Positions 8,504 through 18,082 of a DNA stretch of 46,757 bases are shown one piece after another. Position 1 is the first letter of the stretch. Every line of letters begins with the position of its first letter. The stretch comes from an uncultured Clostridium sp. (GTDB lineage: Bacteria; Bacillota; Clostridia; TANB77; CAG-508). The translations under genes were made by a program, and so were the position numbers. The DNA lies in the NCBI GenBank assembly GCA_930987745.1, contig CAKNKX010000010.1, positions 1 through 46,757 on the forward strand. Direction: 5' to 3'. The notes under the pieces are model-generated. The model was given only the letters and a program-made list of their open reading frames with translations. It made no database searches and was not told the DNA's origin.

Positions 8504-10238
8504 TTATTTTATTTTCTTTAATTCTTCATATCTTTTTACTTTTTGCGTTGTTGTTTTTATTAGTTCTTCTGTTGTTATTTGAATATTTTTTATATGTTTA
8601 AATACAGGTAATGTTTGATTTATTTTTTTGATTTCTTCCCATATTATTTTTTGATATTCTTCTTTTGTTTTGTCTCCTAATATTTCTCTTATTATTTCTT
8701 CGTCATATACTATTTTTGCACATAACATTGTATCTGTTTTACTTTGTTCTCTTTGATAAACTAAGCTTTCTTTTACATATGGTAATTTATTTATTAATAA
8801 TTCTATTTCTTCTGGATAAACATTTTTACCATTTTTTAAAACTATTATGTCTTTTTTTCTTCCTGTAACATATAAAAATTCGTCTTTATCCAAGTATCCA
8901 TAGTCTCCTGTTTTAAACCATCCATCTTTTGTAAATGCTTCTTTTGTTGCTTTTTCATTTTTGTAGTAACCGAAGCATTACATTTGGACCTTTAACTAGT
9001 ATCTCTCCTACCCCTTCTTTATCAGGATTTTCTATTTTTACTTCTGTATCATCAAACATTAATCCTACAGAACCTGGTCTTTTTTCTTTATCTGTTTCTG
9101 CTGATACAACTGGAGATGTTTCTGTTAGTCCATATCCTTGTACTAAATCTATTCCAAAATGATTAAATGCAACTATTGTTTCTTTATTCATTGGTGCAGC
9201 TCCATAAAGGACCATTCTTAAGTTTCCTCCAAAATTATCTAATATTTGTTTAAATAATTTTCTTCTTACATCAATATGTAATTTTAACAATATATCTGAT
9301 AATTTTTTAACTTTCTCAATAAGCTTTGTTTTTCCTTGTTTTTCGATTTCTTTTTGTATTTTTTTATACATAGTTTCTAATACTAAAGGAACTGCAACTA
9401 AAATTGATACTTTATATTCTTTCATATTTTTTTGAATATGTTTTAGACCATCACAAAATGCTACTGTTGCTCCACTATACATTCCATAAAGAAATGTTAT
9501 TGTACATTCAAATGTATGATGTATTGGTAAAAATGATAATAAAGTATCTTGTGGATATATTTTTACCCATGTTGAAAAGTTTGATACTTGTGAACATATA
9601 TTTTTTTGTGACAACATTACACCTTTTGGCATACTTGTTGTACCTGATGTGAATAATAGAACTGACATTTTATTTTCGTCTATTTTTACTTCCTCATATT
9701 TTGTACTTCCGTTTTCTAGCAAGCTATGTCCTGTTTTTAATAATTCACTATATTTTTCTATTCCCTCTATTTCTTCATCATCCATACAAAATAGGGTATT
9801 TACTTTACAGTTTTTATCTTTTTTTAACTTTAACATTACATCATTGTATTTTTTATCAAAAACAACAATTTCTGCATCACTTCTTGTGACTAAATTTTCA
9901 ATTTCATTATCAGGCAAAGCTTTATCCAAAGGAACAATTACCATACCACCTGATGCTACTGCCATATATGTTGTACACCATTCATATCTATTATTTCCAA
10001 TAACAACAATCTTCTTTTCTTTATAGCCTAATTCTAACATTCCTGTTGCTAATGCTTTTACATCCTCTACATATTGATGATATGTTTTTTCTATATATTC
10101 TGGATTTTTTTGTGCTGGATCTTTTTTATATTTATATGCAATATTATTTGCATATTTTCCGTCTACCATCTTTAGTAATTCTTTAAAGTTTTTTACTTCG
10201 TACATTTCATATACTCTTCTACTTTTTGTACCTTTCAT
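8504..10238 (-). CDS. Long-chain acyl-CoA/acyl-AMP ligase (ANL superfamily), one CGG +1 shift site
   Basis: Activates a carboxylic acid with ATP, probably a fatty acid. The two halves lie in different frames joined at CGG 8972-8970. Skipping one C there gives 577 residues from the preferred start, with VMLGYYKNEKAT across the joint, the usual family sequence. Visible motifs: the P-loop LLFTSGTTSMPKG, GYGLTETSP, TGDYGYLD after the joint, and GRKKDIIVLKNGKN with the C-terminal lysine region. I prefer the ATG at 10238 (SD AAAGGAAG, 8 nt spacing) because a TTGTAA-17-TAGAAT promoter overlaps the more distal ATG at 10274. It is divergent from the NRPS, so it may supply the acyl starter for the N-terminal condensation domain; that link is inferred. 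Confidence 0.87.
8970..8972 (-). other. CGG +1 shift site 3 (acyl ligase)
   Basis: Read on the minus strand as CTT CGG TTA CTA. Zero frame gives ML-R-LLQK-stop. Dropping the C gives CTT GGT TAC TAC (L-G-Y-Y), the conserved ANL sequence, and the frame continues for 155 residues. Confidence 0.87.
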
Positions 10239-10272
10239 TTTATCAACTTCCTTTCCAGCTTTTTTCAAGGTC

Positions 10273-10301
10273 ATTCTACCTCATTTTCCGTAAGTTTACA
10301 A
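10273..10301 (-). promoter_or_regulatory. Promoter of the acyl ligase gene
   Basis: On the minus strand TTGTAA (10301-10296), a 17-bp spacer and TAGAAT (10278-10273). The transcript would start near 10266, which excludes the ATG at 10274 as translation start. Confidence 0.6.
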
Positions 10302-10339
10302 CATTTTTTGACACTTTTTTATTTTTTTACATAAAATAT

Positions 10340-10368
10340 TTGATTTTTTTTTCATTTCAAGATATAAT
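10340..10368 (+). promoter_or_regulatory. Promoter of the NRPS-kinase operon
   Basis: TTGATT (10340-10345), a 17-bp spacer and TATAAT (10363-10368), about 28 bp before the SD (AAGGTGAT) of the NRPS gene. Confidence 0.65.
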
Positions 10369-10402
10369 TTTGTTAGTAAAATTTGTCTTAAGGTGATGTT
10401 TT

Positions 10403-13400
10403 ATGGAAAAAGAAGTTTTTAGTTTAACAAATGCACAAAAAAGCATTTGGAACACAGAACTATTTTTTAATGGTTCTAACATAAATAACATTTGTGGAAC
10501 TATTAATTTATTTGAACCTCTTGATTTTAACATTTTAAAAAAAGCATTAGATTTAATTGTTGAGGAAAACGACAATTTTCATGCAAGATTTTTTATAAAA
10601 GAGGGCTCTGTTTATCAAACATTTGAAAAAGAAGTAAATTACGACATTGAAGTCGTAGATATTAACACAAAAGATGATTTAAAAAATTTAGAGGAACAAA
10701 TGATGTCAAAAGTTTTTGACGTTTTAAATTCTTCTTTATTTGAAATTAAGATTTTTAAATATAAAAATCAAACAGGTGGAGTTATTGTTAATATCCATCA
10801 TCTTATTTCTGACTCTTGGACTTTGGGCTTAATTGCCAAAAGCATTGTTAGCAATTATTATGCACTTAGTCATGGCTTAGTGCGCTCACAAAAACCAAAT
10901 TCATATATTGATTATATTAATTCTGAAAAAAAATATATTAGCAGTTCAAAATTCGAAAAAGACAAAGAGTTCTGGCAGGAATATTTAAAATCGCGCCCAG
11001 ATTCTATTTCTATCCCCAACTTTAATGATAATAACGCAAAACAAGATTTTTCTTATAGAGCCAAAAGAAAACTTTTTGATATTGATTCAAAACTTGTAAA
11101 AAAATTAAATGCTTATTGTAAAGAACAAAATGTTTCTTTATATAATTTTTTGATGGCAATTTATTCTATTTATATTGGTAGAGTTAATAATTCTTCTGAT
11201 TTTATAATTGGAACTCCAATATTAAATAGAACATCTAGTGTGCAAAAAAATACTATGGGGATGTTTATTAATACTGTTCCAGTTAGAATGAAACTAGAAG
11301 ATAATATGACTTTTTCTGATTTTATAAATAATATCGCAGTTGGTTTTACCTCTATTTATAGACATCAGAAATATTCATATCAATATATATTAGAAGATTT
11401 AAGAAAAGAAGATTCAAGTGTTCCTAATTTATATAATATCCTTCTTTCATATCAAATAACAAAAATTAAAACAGATGATGATATGAAATATGTATCAGAT
11501 TGGAACTTTAATGGTTCAATTGCAGATGACATGGATATTCATTTCTTTGATTTAAACGATACTCGGTGATTTAAATATTGCTTATGATTATAAATGTTCA
11601 ATATATAATGAGGAAGATATTACAGACATTCATAACAGAATTTTATATATGATTAAACAAGTATTAGAAAATTCTAATATTTTATTAAAAGATGTTTCAA
11701 TTACAACACCCGAGGAATTAGAAAAAATATTAGCTTTTTCTAAAGAAAATGATTGTAATTACCCTGATAAAAAAACAATTCATGAATTATTTGAAGAGCA
11801 AGTTAAATTAACGCCAAAAAATGTAGCAATAAAATTTAAAGATTCTTCTATGACATATGAAGAGTTAAATAAAAAAGCTAACCAAGTTGCTAATTTCCTA
11901 AGAGGCTTAGGTATAAAACCAAATGATGTTGTTGCTATCAGACTAAATAAATCTTTAGAAATGGTGGTTGGAATTTTAGGAATTTTAAAAGCTGGTGGAT
12001 GTTATCTTCCAATTGATTTGTCATATCCACAAACAAGAGTGTCTTATATGTTAAAAGATAGCAATAGTAAGCTATTTTTGACAAATAAATTTCATAAAGA
12101 TGATTTAGAAATTCCAATTGATATTTATCTATTAGATATAGACAATGATAATGAGATATATAATAATGATACTGAAAACTTAAAAAATGTAAATAACCCA
12201 GATGATTTAATATATATCATATATACTTCTGGTTCTACTGGTACACCTAAAGGTGTTATGCTAAAACATAGAAATGTTGTACGTTTAATTAAAAATGATA
12301 AATTTCAATTTGATTTTAATGATAAAGATGTTTGGACAATGTTCCATTCAGTTGCTTTTGACTTTTCTGTTTGGGAACTATATGGTTCTCTACTTTATGG
12401 AAGTAAATTAATCTTAGTTCCAGAAACAACTGCAAAAGACCCTAATAAATTTTTACAATTATTAAGAGATGAAAAAGTAACTGTTTTAAACCAAACTCCG
12501 ACATATTTCTACAATTTACTAGATAGAGAATTATTAAATAAAGACTCTTCATTAGTTGTAAGATATATAATTTATGGTGGAGAAGCATTAAAACCAAATC
12601 TAGTAAAACCATGGAAAGAAAAATATCCATTTACTAAAATAATTAATATGTATGGAATTACAGAAACTACAGTTCATGTAACTTTTAAAGAATTAGATGG
12701 ACCTGACTTAGATTCAGCAAACTCAAATATTGGAAAACCTATTCCAACTTTAAAGGTTTATATAATGGATAAAAATCTAAACATTTTACCTTTTGGCGTA
12801 GAAGGTGAAATGTGTGTAAGTGGTTTAGGTGTATGCAAAGGCTACCTAAATCGTCCAGAATTAAATGAAACTAGATTTGTAAAAAATCCATACAATGAAA
12901 ACGAAATAATATATCATTCTGCCGATGATGCATATCTTACAAAAGATGGTGATTTACATTATTTAGGTAGAATTGATAATCAAGTAAAAATAAGAGGATT
13001 CCGTGTTGAAATTGGAGAAATCGAGACAAAACTTTTAAGACATCCAAATATAAATAAATGTGTTGTATTACCTAAGAAAAATGGTGATTTAGACTCATAT
13101 TTGGTAGCTTATGTTATTATGGATAAAAAACTTCCAGTAAGTGACTTAAAAGATTATATTTCTAAACTAGTTCCAGCATACATGGTTCCAAACTATTTTG
13201 TATTTTTGGATGAATTTCCTTTAACCAGCAATGGAAAAGTTGATAGAAAAAAACTTTTAAAAATGGAAGTTAAAGTTGAAAAGAAAAAGAAATATGCAGC
13301 TCCAAGAAATAATTTTGAAAAAGCTTTCCAAGAAGCAGTTCAAAAAGTACTTGGAATGGACAATATTGGTATAGATGATAATATATTAGACTTAGGTGCT

Positions 13401-14690
13401 GATTCTTTAACTTTAATGCAAATCACAATAGAACTTTTAGAGAAAAATTATGTAGTAAATATTCAAGATATTTATGAGCATAAAACTATACGAGAAATTG
13501 CTGAAAACTTTTCTTCTGATAAACCAAAAAAAGAAGAAAAAATGGCAAGTAATGTTTATTATAAATTTAATGAAGATTTCTCTGAACAAAAAATATCTGA
13601 AAAAAATGTCTTACTTACAGGTTCTACAGGATATTTAGGTATTCATATTTTATATGAATTACTTAAAAAGACTGATGCAAATGTATATTGTATTATTCGT
13701 AAGAAGAATGGTGAACCTGTAACAGAAAGATTAAAAGAAAAATTATCTTTCTACTTTGGCGATGAACTTTTAAAATACCTAGGAAATCGTATTCAGGTTG
13801 TAGAAGGTGATATCGCACTTCCTAAATTCGGATTAGAAGATTCTGAATATGAAAATTTAGGAAAAACAGTTAATGTAGTAATTCATTCAGCAGCAATTGT
13901 TGACCACTATGGAAATAAAGATTTATTTGAGTCAATTAATGTAACTGGAACAAATAATGTACTTGAATTTTGCAAAGAATTTAATGTTTACTTAAACCAC
14001 ATATCAACAACTTCTGTTTCAGCTTCAAAACCTAATGCAGACAAACCTACTTTGTTTAATGAACATGCTCTTTATGTTGGACAAAATTATTCTGACAATA
14101 TTTATATAAAAACAAAGTTTGAAGCTGAATATAATGTTATGCAAGCACTTTCTAATTCTGAAGTAAAAGCATCAATTTATCGTTTAGGAAATATTAGTGC
14201 TAGATATTCAGATGGAAAGTTCCAAGAAAATGATAATAAAAATGCATTTTTGAATAGAGTTGTAACACTTGCAAAACTTGACAAAATACCAAAATCATTT
14301 TCAAAGTTTAAAGTTGATTTAAGTCCTGTTGATTATTGTGCACAAACTATAGTATCTCTTTCAATGCTTGAAAGTAGCTACTCTAAAGTATTTCATATTT
14401 ATAATAATAATGAAGTAAACTTTATAGACTTAGTAAATCAATTAAAACCTCAAGATAAAAAAATAGAAGAAGTTTCAGATGATGAATTTTATAGTTATGT
14501 TAAAAATAAATCTGATATTTATGGTATAATAAATGACATCACAAGTAATGGGGCTCAATATAACTCAAATATAGAAATGAATAATAATTTCACAATTGAT
14601 TATATGAAAAAAGATGGCTTAGCTTGGCCAGAAATCAATGAAAATTATATACATAAATTTTTTGGAAAATATTTAAACGAAGGAGAATAA
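10403..14690 (+). CDS. C-A-T-R nonribosomal peptide synthetase (threonine-type A domain), one CGG +1 shift site
   Basis: Single-module NRPS with reductive release. The zero frame stops just after CGG 11564-11566. Skipping the C gives exactly 1429 codons (1428 residues) and restores DTGDLNIAYDY, the usual end of a condensation domain. Order: condensation (about 1-430; HHLISDSW with His132/133, a Ser replacing the usual Gly); adenylation (about 455-950; YTSGSTGTPKG near 608, NMYGITETTVH, NGKVDRKKL); carrier domain (LGADSL, Ser about 1001); and thioester reductase (GSTGYLG about 1073, Y1234-x3-K1238). Specificity-pocket residues read D-F-W-N-I-G-M-V-H, the classical threonine code. The predicted product is an N-acyl threonine aldehyde or alcohol, since the first domain is a condensation domain. 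It ends 3 bp before the kinase gene. Confidence 0.9.
11564..11566 (+). other. CGG +1 shift site 4 (NRPS condensation domain)
   Basis: ACT CGG TGA: the shift codon is followed directly by a zero-frame stop. Dropping the C gives ACT GGT GAT TTA (T-G-D-L), as expected in a condensation domain, and links the 388-residue start to 1040 further residues. Confidence 0.88.
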
Positions 14691-14693
14691 CAA

Positions 14694-16746
14694 ATGAGAA
14701 AAAAACTTAACTCTTGTATTGTAAGAATTATCGCTTTATATTTAGGCATACCGGCTTTAATTGCCCTATTCCTATATCCATTTTTACCTGTAATTCTTCA
14801 ATATCCACCAAATAGTATAGATAATCAATTTCAAGTGGCTTTTGATGGAATAACATATACTCAGCAATATATTTTATTAATAGGGCTTATTGTTGCTTGT
14901 AGCTTAATTGTACTTTTTATAAGAGCTTATAGGATTCATAGTTATTTGTCAAAACTAGATGACAAAAATGTTAATCTTTCTAGGGAAGGAACTGTATCTA
15001 TTTTATATAAGGTAAGAGCTTTATGTTATAGTACACCTTATTTATTATATTTCTTAGAAATATTGTTACCATTTATATTTTTGCCAGTTACTTTTATTTT
15101 AATAGATGCATATCCTATAACAATATTAAAAATATGTTTAGTTTACCTATCATTCTTTACACTTGCTTCAGTTACAAGCTTTGTATTTTCAAAGAATGAA
15201 TTTGGTTCAATTTTAACTCTATTGAACAATCTTTATCCTGATATTATGGAAAAAATAGAGTTAGAATATTCAAATAAAAAAAGGTCTAGACTAAAATCAC
15301 TTTCAGTTAAACTAATATTACAATTCCTACCTTTGGTAGTTGTATCTTTAGTATTCCTTTCTCTTGTAGGATATGAACAAGCCTCTCAAAAAACTGGAAA
15401 TATTTATTATGCCTCATATTCAACTATGATAGGAGATTCTTTTAATAAAACATTTTCTTCTAAAGAAGAAGTTATTGAAACATTAGATTCTATTACTTTA
15501 TTAGATGATTCTCATCAACATTTTATAATAAATAGTGATGGTACTTCAGAAGTTTCTAATGGTGACCAGTTAGAACCTTTCTTTATAAAATATGTTTTAG
15601 AAAATTCCGAAGACCAAGGACGGACGTGCTTATGATTATTTCTGTTTAGATAGTGAAGGACTTGCTTTAAAATGCAATTTAGAAAATGGAGATTATTGTT
15701 ATGTAGGTGTTAGATATAGTACAAGTCAGCCTCAATTTTTAAAATTCATTTTGATATGTGACATTATTCTATTTTTATTAATATTTGCAATATTAGTATA
15801 TGTATCACATTCTCTTGCAAAAGAAATTAACACTGTTTCTACAAAACTAAAAGAAATTGCATCTTCTAACAAAAAAGATATAAACTTAAATAAAAAACTT
15901 ATTGTAACTTCTGAAGATGAGTTAGCAGACCTATCACTTGCATTTAACCAAACACAGGCATTTACTAGAAATAATATAAAACAAATCAGAGCTAACCAAT
16001 CAATGCTTATGGAAAGAGAAAGACTTGCATCTTTAGGACAATTAATTGGAGGAATTGCACATAACTTAAAAACTCCTATAATGTCTATTTCAGGTGCTGC
16101 AGAGGCTTTAGATGATTTAGCAAAAGAATATGATTCATCAATTGATGATCCAGAAGTAAACAGCAAAGACCACCATGATATTGCAAAAGATATGGAATCT
16201 TGGGTTTCAAAAATAAGAAGTTATACTGAATATATGTCTGATATTATCACAGCAGTTAAAGGGCAAGCTGTTACTTTATCAGAAGTAGATAATGTATCTT
16301 TTGATGTTGAAGAATTGATTAAAAGAGTAGATATTTTAATGAAACATGAATTAAAAAATGCTATAATTTATTTAAATGTTTCATTAAAAGTTCCAGAAAA
16401 ATTAAAATTACATGGAGACATTAATAGCTTAGTACAAGTAATTAATAATATGATTTCAAATTCAATTCAAAGCTATAATGGAAAAACTGAACAAAATATT
16501 GATTTAATTGTTGAACAAAAAGATGCTAATTTAATAATATCAGTTAAAGATTATGGATGTGGATTACCTGAAAAAGTAAAAGACAAATTATTTAATGAGA
16601 TGATAACAACAAAAGGAAAAAACGGAACAGGACTTGGTTTATATATGTCATATTCTACAATAAAGGCTCATTTTAATGGTAATATTACATTTGAATCTGA
16701 AGAAGGAAAAGGAACAACTTTCCATATCATTATACCACTAGACTAA
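14694..16746 (+). CDS. Membrane sensor histidine kinase, one CGG +1 shift site
   Basis: Two-component sensor. Skipping the C of CGG 15621-15623 gives 684 codons (683 residues). The N-terminal half has about six hydrophobic segments in two clusters, then an extracytoplasmic region containing the shift (DQG-GRAYDYF), another membrane helix (about 345-368), and a HAMP-like linker ('SEDELADLSLAFNQ'). The dimerisation/H-box is ASLGQLIGGIAHNLKTP (His456). The ATPase domain follows, with the N box NNMISNSIQSY, DYGCGLPE, and TTKGKNGTGLGL. The SD lies in the NRPS 3' end, 3 bp away, so the two are co-expressed. The likely partner is the REC-HD-GYP protein just downstream. The signal is unknown; sensing the NRPS product would fit the arrangement but is inferred. 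Confidence 0.88.
15621..15623 (+). other. CGG +1 shift site 5 (histidine kinase)
   Basis: GGA CGG ACG TGC: zero frame ends four codons later. Dropping the C gives GGA GGA CGT GCT (G-G-R-A) and an open frame through the kinase core. Confidence 0.83.
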
Positions 16747-16768
16747 TATAAAATTATTTAAATATTAT

Positions 16769-16798
16769 GAGATGTTTTTTTAAAAAACATCTCTTTTT
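16769..16798 (+). terminator. Rho-independent terminator after the kinase gene
   Basis: GAGATGTTTTTT pairs with AAAAAACATCTC and is followed by TTTTTATTTTT, 22 bp after the kinase stop. Confidence 0.8.
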
Positions 16799-16876
16799 AT
16801 TTTTCGACCTTAGGTGTAGTATTTGTTTGAACTTCTCTTGAAATCACTATATTTTCTACATTTTTCTCAAAAACTC

Positions 16877-16905
16877 TTGCTTTTTCGCAATCTTATTTAT
16901 ATAAT
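16877..16905 (+). promoter_or_regulatory. Promoter of the HD-GYP regulator gene
   Basis: TTGCTT (16877-16882), 17 bp, TATAAT (16900-16905), ahead of an SD (TGGGGG) near 16925. Confidence 0.65.
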
Positions 16906-16937
16906 ATCCATAGAATTTAATAGATGGGGGTTTTATT

Positions 16938-18030
16938 ATGAGAAAAGGATTGCAAAACCTAGAAAACTCAGAAAATTCTAATTATAGAATTATTGCAGTA
17001 GATGATGAAGAAGGAATAGTTGACTCTTTATCTATATTCTTAAAAAGAACTGGTTATGATTTTACTGGTGTAACAGATCCTCAAAAAGCTATTGAATTAG
17101 TCAAAACTGAGCACTTTGACTTAATGATATTAGACTTTATAATGACTCCTATTCATGGAGACCAAGTAGTTGAGGAAATAAGAAAGTTTAATAAAGATTT
17201 ATATATTTTATTACTTACAGGACATAAAGATTTAGCTCCACCATTAGAAACAATAAGAAGATTAGACATTCAAGGATATTGCGAAAAAAGTGATAAATTT
17301 GACCAGTTACTTTTACTTATAGAATCTGGTATAAAATCTATTAAGCAAATGAATCAGATAAAAAAGATAAATGAAGAATTATCTGATACTTTTGAAAAAT
17401 TAGAACAAGCCTACTTAGAAAGTATCCAAACTTTACGTTATACAGTTGAGGCAAAAGATACATATACAAGAGGTCATTCTGATAGAGTATCTGAATTTTC
17501 CGTTCTAATTCGGAAAATACTTGCATTTACCTGATGCTGATTTAGACACTTTAAGAATAGGTGGATTATTCCATGATATCGGAAAAATTGGAGTACCTGA
17601 CTCAATTCTTCAAAAAGAAGCAAAACTAACTGATGACGAATATTCACAAATAAAACAACATCCAAATATTGGTGTTCATATATTGTCACATGCTACAATA
17701 TTCCAAAATATTTTGCCTATAGTAGAATATCATCATGAAAAATATGATGGAACAGGATATCCTAAAAAATTAGCAGGAGAAAACATTCCATATTTAGCAA
17801 GAATTACAGCTATTGCTGATAGTTTTGATGCAATGAGTTCTAAAAGGTCATATCGTAACTCATTACCTTTAGATGTAATAAAAGAAGAATTTAGGAAAAA
17901 TAAAGGAACACAATTTGACCCTAAACTTGCAGATTTATTTTTAGATATCTTAGAAAATCACTATGATGAAATAAAAGAAATTCAAGAAAAATACACAGGT
18001 ATTGAAGATGAAGATTATTTAAGTGAATAA
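16938..18030 (+). CDS. Response regulator with HD-GYP phosphodiesterase output, one CGG +1 shift site
   Basis: A REC domain (about 15-130) with phospho-acceptor Asp66 in MILDFIM, a coiled linker, then an HD-GYP domain (about 165-350). Skipping the C of CGG 17511-17513 gives 364 codons (363 residues) and joins 'HSDRVSEFSVLI' to 'GKYLHLPDADL'. Catalytic signatures are intact: HDIGKIG (His212-Asp213), HHEKYDGTGYP, and 'ADSFDAMSSKRSYR'. The family hydrolyses cyclic di-GMP. Its position after the kinase suggests a cognate pair, although it has its own promoter. Without the shift the product would be REC plus a cut HD domain. Confidence 0.9.
17511..17513 (+). other. CGG +1 shift site 6 (HD-GYP regulator)
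   Basis: ATT CGG AAA ATA: zero frame stops six codons later. Dropping the C gives ATT GGA AAA TAC (I-G-K-Y), typical for this helix of HD-GYP domains. Confidence 0.87.
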
Positions 18031-18036
18031 AAACAT

Positions 18037-18066
18037 AAAAAGAAGTGGTAAAAAACCGCTTCTTTT
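18037..18066. terminator. Bidirectional terminator between HD-GYP and tex
   Basis: AAAAAGAAGTGGT pairs with ACCGCTTCTTTTT across an AAAAA loop. It lies between convergent genes and has A and T runs on opposite sides. Confidence 0.8.
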
Positions 18067-18082
18067 TGTTTTACTCTCACTT

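Noticed and set aside
16799..16893. Minus-strand open frame of ~31 codons between kinase and regulator
   Set aside because: No start codon or SD and a stop immediately upstream; at most an eroded 3' gene end.
2080..17513. Ordinary pseudogenes for the split ORFs
   Set aside because: Both halves are intact with conserved active-site motifs and good SDs, the lengths are exact after one-base correction, and there are no additional stops.
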